A DNA stretch of 64,000 nt from Methylobacterium sp. E-045 (GCF_022829685.1 NZ_JAKSYE010000054.1:1-64000), one strand, 5' to 3'; shown: positions 1 to 9,636, numbered from the stretch's first letter. Numbers and translations: made by a program. Notes: generated by a model from the sequence alone, not told the origin.

Positions 1-1
1 C

Positions 2-238
2 AATGCCGGACTGCTCTACACCGCCAAGGGAACAGCCGCCCTCCTCGTGCCCGTGGCCAACTACCTCCAGCAGGCCACAAACAGCTGGGACGGCGTCTTC
101 CTCGTCGCAGCCGGCGCCAACATCCTCGCCTCCCTCCTCGCTATCGCCGTGCTGAAGCCATGGCGCAAGCGTGTGGTGGCCCAGGCACTGGCCGTCTCCG
201 ACGAGGCCAAGCCGGCCCCCCGCGTGGTCGCAGCCTGA
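2..238 (+). CDS. oxlT: Oxalate/formate antiporter, C-terminal end (partial)
   Basis: The window opens inside this reading frame, so only the last 78 residues are visible. They begin with a GLLYTAKGTAALLVP segment, which resembles the eleventh helix of OxlT-type major facilitator antiporters, followed by a last hydrophobic helix and a basic tail ending in PRVVAA. OxlT proteins exchange oxalate for formate across the inner membrane. The formyl-CoA transferase gene 1.2 kb downstream on the other strand supports an oxalate role. The family call rests on a short fragment plus context; another MFS carboxylate transporter is possible. Confidence 0.7.
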   Translation, partial: NAGLLYTAKGTAALLVPVANYLQQATNSWDGVFLVAAGANILASLLAIAVLKPWRKRVVAQALAVSDEAKPAPRVVAA

Positions 239-267
239 TCTCAGGCCGAGCGACCGACCATGACTGA

Positions 268-308
268 GTGCGGGGGCCGGACGCCACGTCCTGGCCCCCG
301 CACCCGTT
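268..308 (+). terminator. Rho-independent terminator after the antiporter gene
   Basis: A perfect 11-bp stem (268-278 with 293-303) is extended inward by GGAC/GTCC with one bulged T and a 5-base loop. A short TTT run follows at 306-308. It lies 30 bases after the antiporter stop. The U-tract is weak but the stem is very strong. Confidence 0.7.
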
Positions 309-344
309 TCAGACCCCCGTGCTTGCCCCCGCAGGAGATGTCCG

Positions 345-662
345 ATGCCGCCGACCTGGCGCCCGATGCACACGGCCCCGCAGATCGTCGAGCGGATCTG
401 GCTCAATCATCGGACCCTCGGCCCGATCCTGGCCGAGGGCCGCCTCGGCCGCTGGTACGCCCCGAGCGCGGCCCGACAGGTCTGGCGCTGGTATCGACCG
501 GCCGAGCCGAACAATCTGGAACCCTTCGCCGGTTGGCTCCCCTACGAAGCACTCGTGGCTGATGAAGAGGACGCAGCGGCGCCGGATGACACAGTTCGCG
601 GTCTCCCGGCTTCCCGTCCCGTCGCAAGGCATCAGGGCCGCACCACATCTCTCGGGGGATAG
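345..662 (+). CDS. Hypothetical small protein
   Basis: A 105-residue frame starts 8 bases after a GGAGA ribosome-binding-like sequence. Its first 65 residues look protein-like: WRPMHTAP, then GRW and a WRWYRPAEPNN stretch ending WLPYEAL. This loosely recalls short proteins with a WRPIxTAP start and a GRW...W core found near phages and in Rhizobiales genomes. The last 35 residues look random, so the gene may have lost its original end. No function can be given. It sits between two convergent oxalate genes without an obvious link to them. Confidence 0.45.
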   Translation: MPPTWRPMHTAPQIVERIWLNHRTLGPILAEGRLGRWYAPSAARQVWRWYRPAEPNNLEPFAGWLPYEALVADEEDAAAPDDTVRGLPASRPVARHQGRTTSLGG

Positions 663-1360
663 ACCGTACGGCGGCCGGACCCGGCATGGCTGAGGCCGCG
701 CTCGTTCCGCCCACCAACCGAGCCAACTCTCCACGCTGGTCATGCCAAGGCTGACCCACCGATGACATGGCAGAGAGTGCTTGGTTGCCGACTCGCCAGT
801 TCGCATTCCGCGCCCAAACGATAAGCTCGCTGATGACGACATGCGATCGATCGTCCCCTCGTCGACCGCCATCCCGATCCACGCCAGGAATGTCATGGCC
901 TCAGAACCGCGACCGCTCATGGCGCTTGCCGTCCGCCTGAGAGATGCAATCGTGGCGCCCTGTGACGTGAGGGCCATCGGCTGTTTTTTGCGGTGAACGA
1001 CGGCGGCTTGCCCGCGAGAGCGACAGGCTGGATCTCTTCACCTGGAAGAGGGCGCCACGGATATGTAGGCCCTCACCGCTCGGGACCCACACCTTGACAT
1101 GGTGATCTGTCTCGCGACCATCGGCCATCGTCTCACGATCACCTCGTCGGTCGTCGTCCGCAGGGCGTTCAGTCCGGCCTATAGGCTGCCGGTCGCGCCG
1201 CTCCATTGTTTGGTCCTCGTCGCCGGCCTGCGGTGCGTGAGGACGTCGTTGGGGCAGGAAGCCACCGGTTCCGCGTGTCGATCCTTCGCCTGGACAGGGC
1301 CGCCCGATCGCCGAGCCCTGTCATGGGCGGACATGAGGATGGGTCCGCCCGTCCCACTCC
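663..1360. other. 700-bp stretch without a convincing gene
   Basis: Several overlapping frames of 60-200 residues exist on both strands here, but none has a recognisable motif, a good ribosome-binding site or a plausible composition. No tRNA, transposase fragment or terminal repeat was seen. In a window this densely coded, the stretch may be decayed sequence between the antiporter and frc. Confidence 0.5.
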
Positions 1361-1392
1361 AAAAGAAAACGGCACGCCTCGCGGCGCGCCGT
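1361..1392 (-). terminator. Terminator after frc
   Basis: Read on the minus strand, a 10-bp stem with one mismatch (1383-1392 with 1369-1378) and a 4-base loop is followed by a T-rich tail, the complement of AAAAGAAAA at 1361-1369. It lies about 50 bases past the frc stop codon, as expected for an intrinsic terminator. Confidence 0.75.
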
Positions 1393-1442
1393 CCTTCTCG
1401 ATTCCGTGGCCCGTCCCGGGACAGGGCCGCCGTGCATCCCCC

Positions 1443-2693
1443 TCAGACGGCGCGGGCCTGGTGCAGGCGCTCGATCTGCTGCTGGGTATAGCCGAGGTCG
1501 AGCAAGACCTCGTCGGTATGCTCGCCGAGGAGCGGCGACGACTTGATCTCCACCGGCATGTCGGAGAACTTGATCGGGCTTCCGACGGTGAGATACGAAC
1601 CGAGCTTCGGGTGCTGGACCTCGACGATGGTGCCGCTGGCGCGAAGCGAGGGATCCACCGAGAGTTCCTTCATCGACAGGACCGGCGAGCACGGGATGTC
1701 GAACTTGCGCAGGATATCGACGGCCTCGAACTTGGTCTTGTCGGCGAGCCACTCTTCGATCGTGCCGAAGATGTCCATGATCTTGTCCTGCCGGGCACGG
1801 GCGGTGTTGTAGGCCGCATCGTCGATCCACTCCTCGCGACCGATCGCCTTGCAGATCGGAGCCCAGGCATGGCCCTGGATCGTGAAGTAGATGTAGGCGT
1901 TGGGATCGGTCTCCCAGCCCTTGCACTTCAGCACCCAGCCAGGCTGGCCGCCGCCGCCGGCATTGCCGCCGCGCGGCACCACGTCAGTGAACTCGCCGTG
2001 CGGATACTGGGGATACTCCTCGAGGTAGCCGAGGGCGTCCAGGCGCTGCTGGTCGCGCAGCTTCACGCGGCAGAGGTTCAGCACCGAATCCTGCATCGAC
2101 ACGGCGACCTTCTGTCCCTTGCCGGTCTTGTTCTTCTGGTGGAGCGCCGTGAGGATACCGATGGCCAGATGCATGCCGGTGTTGGAATCGCCGAGCGCTG
2201 CGGCGCTCACGGTGGGGGGGCCGTCCCAGAAGCCGGTGGTGGAGGCGGCGCCGCCGGCGCACTGCGCCACGTTCTCGTAGACCTTCAGATCCTCGTAATG
2301 GTGGCCGTCCGAGAAGCCCTTCACCGAGGCCAGGATCATGCCCGGGTTGAGTTCCTGGATGCGGGCCCATGAGAAGCCCATGCGGTCCAGCGCGCCGGGT
2401 CCGAAATTCTCCACCATCACGTCCGACTGCTTGATCATGTTCTCGAGGACTTCCTTGCCCTCGGGGGTCTTCGTGTCCAGCGTCAGCGAACGCTTGTTGG
2501 AGTTGAGCATGGTGAAGTAGAGCGCGTCGGCATCGTCCACGTGGCGAAGCTGGTTGCGAGTCACGTCGCCGGAACCGGGACGCTCGACCTTGATCACATC
2601 GGCGCCGAACCAGGCGAGGAGCTGCGTGCAGGCCGGGCCAGCCTGGACGTGCGTGAAATCGATGATCTTGGTGCCTTCAAGCGGCTTGCTCAT
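1443..2693 (-). CDS. frc: Formyl-CoA:oxalate CoA-transferase
   Basis: This class III CoA-transferase moves CoA from formyl-CoA to oxalate, making oxalyl-CoA for decarboxylation in the cytosol. The 416-residue product matches the family along its length, including the [12 protein letters not shown] start, [13 protein letters not shown] and the glycine loop [12 protein letters not shown]. The catalytic aspartate is Asp169 in the GDSN motif, the same number as in the Oxalobacter enzyme. I chose the inner ATG because AAAGGGAGAA lies just upstream; a second in-frame ATG at 2720 has no such site. With the antiporter at the left edge, this marks an oxalate-use locus. The oxalyl-CoA decarboxylase gene is not in the window. 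Confidence 0.95.
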   Translation of the reverse strand: MSKPLEGTKIIDFTHVQAGPACTQLLAWFGADVIKVERPGSGDVTRNQLRHVDDADALYFTMLNSNKRSLTLDTKTPEGKEVLENMIKQSDVMVENFGPGALDRMGFSWARIQELNPGMILASVKGFSDGHHYEDLKVYENVAQCAGGAASTTGFWDGPPTVSAAALGDSNTGMHLAIGILTALHQKNKTGKGQKVAVSMQDSVLNLCRVKLRDQQRLDALGYLEEYPQYPHGEFTDVVPRGGNAGGGGQPGWVLKCKGWETDPNAYIYFTIQGHAWAPICKAIGREEWIDDAAYNTARARQDKIMDIFGTIEEWLADKTKFEAVDILRKFDIPCSPVLSMKELSVDPSLRASGTIVEVQHPKLGSYLTVGSPIKFSDMPVEIKSSPLLGEHTDEVLLDLGYTQQQIERLHQARAV

Positions 2694-2818
2694 CTCGACG
2701 TTCTCCCTTTCGATCGTCATGCAACGATAATGGATCGGATAGCTCGAATGCCCGGTTCTGATCCGGAACTCGTGTTGGCCCCTAGTCTGGCGAAACCTTT
2801 GGATCTGCGTGCCACCAC

Positions 2819-3298
2819 CTAAGCGGCGGCGCTTTCGAGCTCGCTCAGACGCTTGCGCATCTGGCGTTCGTCGTTCCAGCGCCGGGTCTCATCGCGGATG
2901 ATGGCGAGGATACCGGTCACCGTGCCGTCGGGACCGTGGAGGAGGCCAACGGTGAAGGCGATCGAGAGTGATCGGCCGTCCTTGTGGAGCGCCGGCACGC
3001 GCAGCACCTCGGTGCCGTAACGGGTGATGCCGGTCCGCATCGTCTTGGCGTAACCATCCCAGTGACGCTGGCGCTGGCGTTCGGGGGTGATCAGGTCAAG
3101 GGACTGGCCGAGCGCCTCGGACGACGAGAAGCCGAAGATCCGTTCCGCCGCCGCGTTCCAGACGACGATGGCTCCGTCGGGATCGGAGACGACGATGGCA
3201 TCCCCGGCTGCTTCGACGAGTTGCGAGACGTCGATGCCGGCGTGAACAGCTTGGTCCGACATGACTTGCTTCGCGTCTTCGATGGAAACTGCGTTCAT
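2819..3298 (-). CDS. PAS domain protein
   Basis: The 159-residue product is essentially one PAS domain (about residues 22-145), with the typical [13 protein letters not shown] opening, the [15 protein letters not shown] stretch and a final [12 protein letters not shown] strand. A short charged helix rich in Arg and Glu follows. There is no kinase, cyclase or DNA-binding domain, so it is a free-standing sensor or adaptor. The sequence resembles the PAS domains of rhizobial FixL-type sensors, but ligand binding cannot be judged. It is read toward frc with 125 bases between them, so the two may or may not share a transcript. Confidence 0.85.
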   Translation of the reverse strand: MNAVSIEDAKQVMSDQAVHAGIDVSQLVEAAGDAIVVSDPDGAIVVWNAAAERIFGFSSSEALGQSLDLITPERQRQRHWDGYAKTMRTGITRYGTEVLRVPALHKDGRSLSIAFTVGLLHGPDGTVTGILAIIRDETRRWNDERQMRKRLSELESAAA

Positions 3299-3667
3299 TG
3301 ACGTCGCCGGCCGGCCCGGCGGTCAGGCGCGATGGAACGGTTCGCCGAGGCTCCACGGCGCCAAGCCCGAAGTCGTCGTCCGAAGACAAGCTTCTGCCCA
3401 AGACATGCTGCGGGTACGAATGCTGCAATGCATCATTGTGATCGCTTCCTCCATTTCGCGGAAAGGTCAAACCCCGCCCGAGAGATGTTCCGCGCACTTG
3501 CTTTTTCTGTGCGTCTACTGTTGGTATTTGGTATGCCAATGATCGACGGCTGTCAACACGGATGCGGGAGCGGCGAATGAAAGGGAACTTGACCACGTTC
3601 GCCGATCGTTGCCTTGCCGCCACGTCCGGGAGGCGGCGGCGAAGCAAGCCTCGAGGAGACGTCCCGG
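3299..3667. other. Divergent intergenic region between the PAS and OsmC genes
   Basis: This 369-base gap must carry promoters for both neighbours. It is less GC-rich than the coding DNA around 3470-3560. The only distinct structure seen is a TTGGTAT doublet ending in CCAA at 3521-3539, listed separately. No reading frame here looks like a protein. Confidence 0.5.
3521..3539. promoter_or_regulatory. Possible operator, TTGGTAT doublet with CCAA arm
   Basis: Two back-to-back TTGGTAT copies (3521-3527 and 3528-3534) are followed by GCCAA, giving a near-palindrome TTGGTATGCCAA at 3528-3539. GntR/FadR-type regulators often bind TGGTnnnACCA-like sites, but this one has a mismatch and no regulator gene lies nearby. 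Low confidence. Confidence 0.25.
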
Positions 3668-4111
3668 ATGGGCAGTGACGGCAGCATCACCATCAGGCAG
3701 ATTGAGGGCTATCGGTTCGAGATCGATTTCGGAGAGGCTTTCCCGAACCTCGCCGTCGATGAGGCTCCGCCGTATGGCGGGGGGGAGGGGCCCTTCCCCG
3801 AGCAGATACTGGTTGCGGGCGTCACCAACTGCCTCTGCGCCAGCCTGGTCTTCGCTCTCGGAAAGTTCAAACAGGACGCCCCGGGGCTCGCCGCACGATC
3901 AAGCTTTCGCGTGGAGCGCAATGCGGAGGGCCGACTCAGGATCAGTGGGATCGAGGTGGGGATCGCGCTTGGCGCTTCGGCGGAGACGATGCCGCGGCTC
4001 GATCAGGTTCTCGAACAGTTCGAGCGCTTCTGTACCGTCTCCGAGAGCGTGAAAGCGGGGATTCCCGTCACCGTGGCGGTGCGCGACTCGGAAGGTACCT
4101 TGTTGAAATAG
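3668..4111 (+). CDS. OsmC family protein
   Basis: OsmC/Ohr proteins are small cytosolic thiol peroxidases that reduce organic hydroperoxides. The 147-residue product carries the family pattern GEGPFPEQILVAGVTNC, with cysteines at 55 and 57 and a second conserved cysteine at 122 in the ERFCTVSESV segment. This fits the two-cysteine peroxidase arrangement, although the spacing is nearer to the OsmC-like YhfA group than to Ohr. The inner ATG was chosen because GAGGAGA lies 8 bases upstream. A SnoaL-like protein gene and a hydrolase gene follow closely on the same strand, probably in one transcript. Confidence 0.85.
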   Translation: MGSDGSITIRQIEGYRFEIDFGEAFPNLAVDEAPPYGGGEGPFPEQILVAGVTNCLCASLVFALGKFKQDAPGLAARSSFRVERNAEGRLRISGIEVGIALGASAETMPRLDQVLEQFERFCTVSESVKAGIPVTVAVRDSEGTLLK

Positions 4112-4193
4112 CTGAAAACCAGGGAACGCAATGTTTCAGCCTCAAGGACCGAAGCGTTCAAGAAGACCCGTAAGACAACCGGAAGGAAACGCC

Positions 4194-4562
4194 ATGGCAC
4201 ACGCGCGTGCGCAATCTCCCGAAGACCTCGCCCGTCTCTTCAACGAGCGGGCCAATGCCGGCGACGTGGAGGGGCTGGTCGCTCTCTACGAACAGGACGC
4301 GGTACTTGCCGCCGGAAAGGTGGTGGCGACGGGGCAGCAGGAGATCCGCACTTTCTACACCGATCTGCTGGCCCGTCGCTCCGAGTTTCCGGCCGCCGAG
4401 GCCCTCCCAAGCATCCGTAACGGATCTGTCGCGATGACCTTCGCGCGTCTGCCGAACGGAACGATCTCGGTCGAGACGGCACGGTTGCAGGACGACGGCG
4501 GCTGGCTCTGGATCATCGACCAGCTGAAGATCAAGCCGGCAACCGAGTCCAAGCCGGAATAG
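4194..4562 (+). CDS. SnoaL-like / NTF2-fold protein
   Basis: The 122-residue product has the features of the SnoaL-like NTF2 fold: an N-terminal helix (LARLFNERANAGDVEGLVALY), a strand pair around EQDAVLA, a helix with IRTFYTDLL, and C-terminal strands ending in WLWIIDQLKI. Members include ketosteroid isomerase relatives and many proteins of unknown activity, so no substrate is assigned. The start follows GGAAGGAAACGCC, a fair ribosome-binding site. It lies 82 bases after the OsmC-like gene and 35 bases before the hydrolase gene, consistent with one operon. Confidence 0.8.
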   Translation: MAHARAQSPEDLARLFNERANAGDVEGLVALYEQDAVLAAGKVVATGQQEIRTFYTDLLARRSEFPAAEALPSIRNGSVAMTFARLPNGTISVETARLQDDGGWLWIIDQLKIKPATESKPE

Positions 4563-4597
4563 CGCGACATGACACGGGCTGCCGCGAGGTTCACCAC

Positions 4598-5293
4598 ATG
4601 ATCGATCCACGACTTGCCGGGCGGCTCACCTTCGCGCATCGCCTCGCAACCAGGGAACCGATGCCGCCGGGCCGCCATCCCCTCGGCGTCTTCGACGAGC
4701 GCGACGCCATTCTGGTGGTCCCGCCGGGAATCAATCCACGCAGGCCGACACCACTCGTCGTTCTCTTCCATGGCGGAGGCGGCAGCGCGGAGAAGATCTT
4801 GCCCATGCTCGAGGAGCACGCCGCTGCACGTGGATTTCTTCTTCTCGTTCCGCAATCCCTGTTCCCGACCTGGGATCTCGTCATCGGCGGTCATGGGCCG
4901 GACCGCGAACGGCTCGATCTCGCTCTGACGGATGTGGCGTCGCGCTACATGCTCGACCCGTTGCACATCGTCTTCGCCGGCCATTCGGATGGGGGCAGTT
5001 ACGCCCTCTCCGCCGGCCTCGCCAACGGCCATGTGGTGACCCACCTCGTCGTGTCGTCGGCGGGATTCCTTTCCGTGCACCTGCAATCCGGATCACCGCG
5101 CATTTTCATCTCGCACGGGACACGGGACGAGCAGATCCCTATCGATCGCAGTGCGCGGGTGCATACGGCCCGGTTGAGAGAGGCCGGCTACGACGTGACG
5201 TCGGTGGAGTATGACGGCCCGCATGCCTACCAGCCGGCCATCGTGGCGCAGGCCGTGGATTTCGTGTTCGGGCCTGAGGGTGAGGGTCCTTAG
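4598..5293 (+). CDS. Alpha/beta hydrolase (phospholipase/carboxylesterase type)
   Basis: A 231-residue single-domain alpha/beta hydrolase without a signal peptide. The oxyanion-hole glycines HGGGG are at 58-62, the nucleophile is Ser130 in GHSDGG, the likely acid is Asp177 in GTRDEQIP and the base is His209 in GPHAYQP. This full triad and the size fit the phospholipase/carboxylesterase and dienelactone hydrolase-like group. The substrate is unknown. It is third in a short same-strand series with the OsmC-like and SnoaL-like genes, and faces moeA across 24 bases. Confidence 0.85.
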   Translation: MIDPRLAGRLTFAHRLATREPMPPGRHPLGVFDERDAILVVPPGINPRRPTPLVVLFHGGGGSAEKILPMLEEHAAARGFLLLVPQSLFPTWDLVIGGHGPDRERLDLALTDVASRYMLDPLHIVFAGHSDGGSYALSAGLANGHVVTHLVVSSAGFLSVHLQSGSPRIFISHGTRDEQIPIDRSARVHTARLREAGYDVTSVEYDGPHAYQPAIVAQAVDFVFGPEGEGP

Positions 5294-5317
5294 AATGCCA
5301 ATACCGGCAGGCGTCGA

Positions 5318-6547
5318 TCAGAGAAGTGCCCGGTCCAACCGGATGATCCGGCACGGGTCGCCGCGCTTTGCCGCCGGAGCGCCGGGCGGGCGCACGAGGA
5401 GCGCCTCGGACTGGCCGAGGACCGAGAGCATCGAGGAATCCTGGCGCGTCTCGGCATGGACCGTGGGAAAGCCGTCCACCTTGGTCTCCACCCGGGCTCG
5501 CATGTAATCCTGTCGGATGTCGTTGGCCGGCATGTCGGCGCCGAGGATCGCCGGCTCGCTGCGGTCGGCCCCGGCCTTGGGGTCGCCGAGGAGGGCGCGG
5601 ATCGCCGGCACGACGAAGAGCAGGCCGCAGACGACAGCAGAGACCGGATTGCCCGGCAACCCGATGACCATCATCGGCCCGAGGCGCCCATGCATCAGTG
5701 GCTTGCCGGGGCGTAGGGCGACGCGCCAGAAACCGAGTTCCAGCCCTTCGCGATGCAGGGCCGCCTGGACGAAATCGTGATCGCCCACCGAGGCGCCGCC
5801 GAGGGTCACGAGGAGATCGGCTTTCGCGTCCCGCGCCCGTGCGAGGGCCGCTTCGAGGGATGCGAGGCTGTCGCCGGCAATGCCGAGATCGATCGGTTCG
5901 GCGCCCGCTTCACGGGCGAGGCTCGCCACCGCCAGCCCATTCGAGGCGACGATCTGATCCCAGCGGGCCGGTTCGCCCGGTGCCACGAGTTCGTCGCCGG
6001 TGGCGAGGATCGCGACCCGCGGCCTGCGACGAACCGAAAGGGTGGCGTGGCCGCCGGCCGCCGCCAGGGCGAGGCGGCGCGCATCCAGGCTCTCGCCCGC
6101 CCGCAGGAGGGGATCGCCGGAGCGGAAGTCGAGGCCCGGAACGCGGATATGGCGCTTGGCCGCCACCGTCTCCTTCGCCGTGACCAGATCGTTCGAAACT
6201 TCGGCATTCTCCTGAATGAGGATCGTGTCGGCCCCCGCCGGCACCGGAGCCCCCGTCAGGATCCGCACGGTCTCGCCGGGGCCGATCGTGCCGGAAAAGC
6301 CATGGCCCGCCGCGCTCATTCCGATGAGCTTCAGCGTCACCGGAACGGTTGCGACATCCTCGGCACGCACCGCATAGCCATCCATGGCGGAAGCCGGGAA
6401 GGGCGGCTGCGTGCGCAGGGCGGACACATCCTCGGCCAGCGTCCGACCAAAGGCCTCTGCCACCGCCACCGTCTCGGCCGTCACCGGCTCGGCGGCACTG
6501 GCGAGGATGCGCGCGAGCGCCTCCTCTACCGGAATGAGCTTGCTCAC
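5318..6547 (-). CDS. moeA: Molybdopterin molybdenumtransferase
   Basis: MoeA inserts molybdate into adenylylated molybdopterin at the end of molybdenum cofactor synthesis. The 409-residue product shows the DGYAVRAED segment, the [18 protein letters not shown] core, the MoaB/MogA-like domain with GGASVGDHD, and GLPGNPVSA near the C-terminus. I place the start at a GTG that overlaps the moaC stop as GTGA, which gives the usual [10 protein letters not shown] beginning; the frame stays open further upstream but that extension lies inside moaC. It is the last gene of the trp-moco chain. Confidence 0.95.
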   Translation of the reverse strand: MSKLIPVEEALARILASAAEPVTAETVAVAEAFGRTLAEDVSALRTQPPFPASAMDGYAVRAEDVATVPVTLKLIGMSAAGHGFSGTIGPGETVRILTGAPVPAGADTILIQENAEVSNDLVTAKETVAAKRHIRVPGLDFRSGDPLLRAGESLDARRLALAAAGGHATLSVRRRPRVAILATGDELVAPGEPARWDQIVASNGLAVASLAREAGAEPIDLGIAGDSLASLEAALARARDAKADLLVTLGGASVGDHDFVQAALHREGLELGFWRVALRPGKPLMHGRLGPMMVIGLPGNPVSAVVCGLLFVVPAIRALLGDPKAGADRSEPAILGADMPANDIRQDYMRARVETKVDGFPTVHAETRQDSSMLSVLGQSEALLVRPPGAPAAKRGDPCRIIRLDRALL

Positions 6548-7029
6548 GAGGCGTCCTCGGCCCGGTACGAGCCGGACTTTCCGCCATCCTTGGCAAGGAG
6601 GTGAATGCCTTCGATCCGCATGCCGCGATCGGCGGCCTTCACCATGTCGTAGATCGTCAGGCAGGCGATGGAGACGGCGGTGAGGGCCTCCATCTCGACC
6701 CCTGTCGGGCCGATCACCTTGACCTCGGCGGTGACGCGCAGGCCGGGTAACGAATCGTCCGGCTCGCATTCCACCCGGACCTTGGAGATCAGCAGCGGAT
6801 GGCACAGCGGAATGAGTTCGTGCGTGCGCTTCGAGGCCATGATGCCCGCGAGCCGTGCCGTGCCGATCACGTCGCCTTTCTTGGCATCGCCTTCGCGGAT
6901 CAGGCGCAGGGTCTCGGGCAACATCACCACCACGCCCTGGGCGCGCGCCGTGCGGGTGGTGGCGGCCTTGTCGGAGACATCGACCATGTTGGCGGCGCCC
7001 GCCGCATCGAGATGCGTGAGGGCGCTCAT
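6544..7029 (-). CDS. moaC: Cyclic pyranopterin monophosphate synthase
   Basis: MoaC makes cyclic pyranopterin monophosphate from the MoaA product, the first committed pterin in molybdenum cofactor synthesis. The 161-residue product is full length and keeps the family landmarks: [20 protein letters not shown], the LIPLCHPL active-site segment, [12 protein letters not shown] and the KDGGKSG tail. Its ATG overlaps the trpC stop as ATGA and its stop overlaps the moeA GTG start, so the three are translated as a coupled set. Confidence 0.97.
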   Translation of the reverse strand: MSALTHLDAAGAANMVDVSDKAATTRTARAQGVVVMLPETLRLIREGDAKKGDVIGTARLAGIMASKRTHELIPLCHPLLISKVRVECEPDDSLPGLRVTAEVKVIGPTGVEMEALTAVSIACLTIYDMVKAADRGMRIEGIHLLAKDGGKSGSYRAEDAS

Positions 7030-7898
7030 TTGCCGGCCTTACCGAACAGAAGGCGCTTCGTCGCCTTGGTCACGTCCGCTTCCCGCATCAGGCTCTCGCC
7101 GACGAGGACGGTGCGAAGCCCGCCCTTCTCCAGGCGAAGAACGTCGGCATGGCCGGTGATACCGCTCTCGGCGACGGCGATACGGTCGGACGGCACACCT
7201 TTGGCCACACGGATCGCCGTATCGAAGGAAACCTCAAAGGTCTTCAGGTTGCGGTTGTTGATGCCGAGCAGCCGGGTACCCAGTGGAATCGCGCGGGCGA
7301 GTTCCTCTTCGTCATGCACTTCCACCAGCACGTCCATGCCGAGATCGTGCGCGGTCTCGACGATGGCCAGCGCCTCGTCGTCGTCGAGGCACGCCATGAT
7401 GGCCAGCACGCAATCGGCGCCCCAGGCCCGGGCCTCGAACACCTGGTACGGCTCGAACAGGAAGTCCTTGCGCAGAACGGGGAGCGAACAGGCGTCGCGT
7501 GCTTCGGTGAGGTATTCCGGCTTGCCCTGGAAGGAGGGTGTGTCGGTGAGCACCGAGAGACAGGTGGCGCCACCCGCCTCGTAGGCCGCCGCCAGGGTGG
7601 CGGGGTCGAAATCCGCCCGGATCAGGCCCTTGGACGGCGAGGCCTTCTTCACCTCGGCGATGAGGGCGGGACGCCCTTTCGCGATATGGGCGGCGATGGC
7701 ATCGGCGAAGGGCCGAACCGGCGCGGCCTTCTCGATCCGCTTCTCCAGCTTCGCGAGGGGGACGCGCAGCTTGGCTTCGGCGATCTCGCGGCGCTTGTAG
7801 GCCTCGATCCGGGCGAGCACGTCTCGCCGGTCTGTGGCAGCCGGAGCCGAACCGACGTCCGCCATGGGTTTCGCCTCGCTCATCGACGCCTCTTTCAT
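7026..7898 (-). CDS. trpC: Indole-3-glycerol phosphate synthase
   Basis: TrpC closes the indole ring in tryptophan synthesis. The 290-residue TIM barrel carries [12 protein letters not shown] with the catalytic lysine, [39 protein letters not shown] and AESGI. It is monofunctional, with no TrpF domain. The start ATG overlaps the trpD stop (ATGA); a second ATG 15 bases later, beginning MSEAK, is also possible. The stop overlaps moaC in the same way. Confidence 0.97.
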   Translation of the reverse strand: MKEASMSEAKPMADVGSAPAATDRRDVLARIEAYKRREIAEAKLRVPLAKLEKRIEKAAPVRPFADAIAAHIAKGRPALIAEVKKASPSKGLIRADFDPATLAAAYEAGGATCLSVLTDTPSFQGKPEYLTEARDACSLPVLRKDFLFEPYQVFEARAWGADCVLAIMACLDDDEALAIVETAHDLGMDVLVEVHDEEELARAIPLGTRLLGINNRNLKTFEVSFDTAIRVAKGVPSDRIAVAESGITGHADVLRLEKGGLRTVLVGESLMREADVTKATKRLLFGKAGK

Positions 7899-8908
7899 GA
7901 GTTGGAGACCGCGACGAGGCGCGCGAGGGTCGCTCTGGCCGTGCCCTCATCGATGGCGGATGCCGCGCGCGCCACGCCTTCGCGCAAGCTCTGTGCGGCA
8001 CCGGCAACCACGAGGCCGGCCCCCGCATTGAGAACGGCGATGTCGCGATAGGCGTTGCGCTCGCCCGCGAGGACGGCGTTCAGCGCGTGCGCGTTATGGT
8101 CGGGATCGCCCCCGCGCAGATCCTCGAGGGTCCAGAGCGGCAGGCCGACCTCCCGCGGATCGATGGTGAAACGGCCGATCCGCCCGTTCTCGAGCGTGAC
8201 CACCCGCGTCGGGCCGGTGACGGTGATCTCGTCGAGCCCGTCCGACCCGTGCACCGTCCAGACCCGTGTGCTGCCGAGTTCGCCGAGGACGCGGGTCAGG
8301 GGCTCCGCCCAGGCTTCGGTGGACACGCCCAAAAGCTGGCGCTCGACACCGGCCGGATTCGAGAGCGGGCCGAGCAGGTTGAAGATGGTCCGTGTCGGCA
8401 GTTCGGAGCGCACCGGCGCCACGTGGCGCATGGCGGCGTGATGGGTCTGGGCGAACATGAAGCAGAGGTCCGCCTGCGCGAGGCAGCGGGCCAGTCCCTC
8501 CGGGGCGAGACCGATCTTGACGCCGAGGGAGACCAGGACGTCGGCCGCGCCGGAGCGCGAGGTGGCCGCGCGGTTGCCGTGCTTGGCCACGGGTACGCCA
8601 CAGGCCGCCGTGAGGATCGCCGCCAGGGTCGAGACGTTGTAGCTGCCGGAATGGTCGCCGCCGGTGCCGACGATGTCGATGGCGCCGGGTACGGGGGCCA
8701 CCCGCACCATCCGCGCCCGCATGGCCTCCACCGCGCCGACGATCTCGTCCTCGGCTTCGCCGCGCACCTTCAGGGCGATGAGGAAGGCGCCGGCCTGGAC
8801 CGGCGTCACTTCTCCCGAGAGCAGGTCGTCGAACGCGGCGCGTGCTTCGGCCCGGTCGAGACTCGACCCGGCCGCGACTTTCGCGAGGAGCGGCTTGAAA
8901 GTGTCCAT
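7895..8908 (-). CDS. trpD: Anthranilate phosphoribosyltransferase
   Basis: TrpD joins anthranilate to PRPP, the second step of tryptophan synthesis. The 337-residue product has the [18 protein letters not shown]-binding loop, [17 protein letters not shown], the [10 protein letters not shown] segment and [10 protein letters not shown]. The ATG giving [10 protein letters not shown] was chosen because upstream in-frame residues run into the trpG-trpD gap and do not resemble the family. It is 37 bases downstream of trpG and overlaps trpC by the ATGA arrangement. Confidence 0.97.
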   Translation of the reverse strand: MDTFKPLLAKVAAGSSLDRAEARAAFDDLLSGEVTPVQAGAFLIALKVRGEAEDEIVGAVEAMRARMVRVAPVPGAIDIVGTGGDHSGSYNVSTLAAILTAACGVPVAKHGNRAATSRSGAADVLVSLGVKIGLAPEGLARCLAQADLCFMFAQTHHAAMRHVAPVRSELPTRTIFNLLGPLSNPAGVERQLLGVSTEAWAEPLTRVLGELGSTRVWTVHGSDGLDEITVTGPTRVVTLENGRIGRFTIDPREVGLPLWTLEDLRGGDPDHNAHALNAVLAGERNAYRDIAVLNAGAGLVVAGAAQSLREGVARAASAIDEGTARATLARLVAVSNS

Positions 8909-8925
8909 GGCTGTTCGACGCGGTA

Positions 8926-8939
8926 AGTCAGTTCTGACT
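8926..8939 (-). promoter_or_regulatory. Hairpin between trpG and trpD
   Basis: AGTCAG and CTGACT form a perfect 6-bp stem around two bases in the 37-base trpG-trpD gap. There is no T-run, so it is not a terminator. It could stabilise or process the message. Short, so it may be chance. Confidence 0.3.
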
Positions 8940-8945
8940 GACGCG

Positions 8946-9560
8946 TCAATGCACGCCGGCCCTTCGATTGTCACGTGCCTCGTTCCATGCGGCGGCGATG
9001 TCGAGGAAGTTGCGCAGGATCTGCGAACCGTGATGCGAGAGGATGCTCTCCGGGTGGAACTGGACGCCGTGGACCGGCAGCGTGGAATGTTCCAGCGCCA
9101 TGATGAGCCCGTCCGCTTCCGCCGTGACGACGAGGTCCTGCGGACAGCCGTCGCGCTTCACCACGAGCGAGTGATACCGCGTGGCATCGAAGGGGCCGTT
9201 CAGACCGCGAAAGACCCCCGTGGCCCGGTGGGTGATGCTCGAGACCTTGCCGTGCATCGGCTTTGGCGCGCGCACCACGTCGCCGCCGAAAGCCTGCCCG
9301 ATCGCCTGGAGGCCGAGGCAGACACCGAAGATCGGTATGTCGCCGGAGAGATCGCGCACCACATCGAGGCACACGCCGGCCTCGTTGGGCGTACACGGCC
9401 CCGGCGACAGGACCACAGCGTCGGGCGCGCGCTCGCGGATCTCATCGATGGTGATCCGGTCGTTGCGCACGACGTCGATCGATCCGCAGAGGGGCCCGAT
9501 GAGATGGACAAGATTCCAGGTGAAGGAATCGTAATTGTCGATGACGAGGACGTTGGCCAT
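8946..9560 (-). CDS. trpG: Anthranilate synthase component II (glutamine amidotransferase)
   Basis: TrpG releases ammonia from glutamine for TrpE. The 204-residue class I amidotransferase starts MANVLVIDNYDSFTWNL and has its catalytic triad as Cys81 in GVCLGLQ, His169 and Glu171 in QFHPES. LSPGPCTPNEAG is also family-typical. No TrpD or TrpE fusion is present. The partner trpE lies upstream on the same strand, separated by an esterase gene. A related PabA role in folate synthesis is possible because many bacteria share one subunit. Confidence 0.96.
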   Translation of the reverse strand: MANVLVIDNYDSFTWNLVHLIGPLCGSIDVVRNDRITIDEIRERAPDAVVLSPGPCTPNEAGVCLDVVRDLSGDIPIFGVCLGLQAIGQAFGGDVVRAPKPMHGKVSSITHRATGVFRGLNGPFDATRYHSLVVKRDGCPQDLVVTAEADGLIMALEHSTLPVHGVQFHPESILSHHGSQILRNFLDIAAAWNEARDNRRAGVH

Positions 9561-9581
9561 GATCGCGCTTCTCTTGATCCC

Positions 9582-9596
9582 CCTCGTGTGACGAGG
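9582..9596 (-). promoter_or_regulatory. Stem-loop in the trpG leader
   Basis: Read on the minus strand, CCTCGT and ACGAGG pair around a CAC loop, and flanking C and G runs could extend the stem past a bulge. It lies 22 bases before the trpG start and after the esterase gene. There is no U-tract and no short Trp-rich leader peptide, so an attenuator is not supported. Confidence 0.35.
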
Positions 9597-9636
9597 TGAG
9601 GGGGGAGGGTCAAGCGTTCTCGTGCCGCGCCCGCTC

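Noticed and set aside
901..1206. 101-residue minus-strand frame containing HVKVWVPSGEGLHIRG
   Set aside because: It looks slightly protein-like but has no good start site or recognised family, and the surrounding frames look random.
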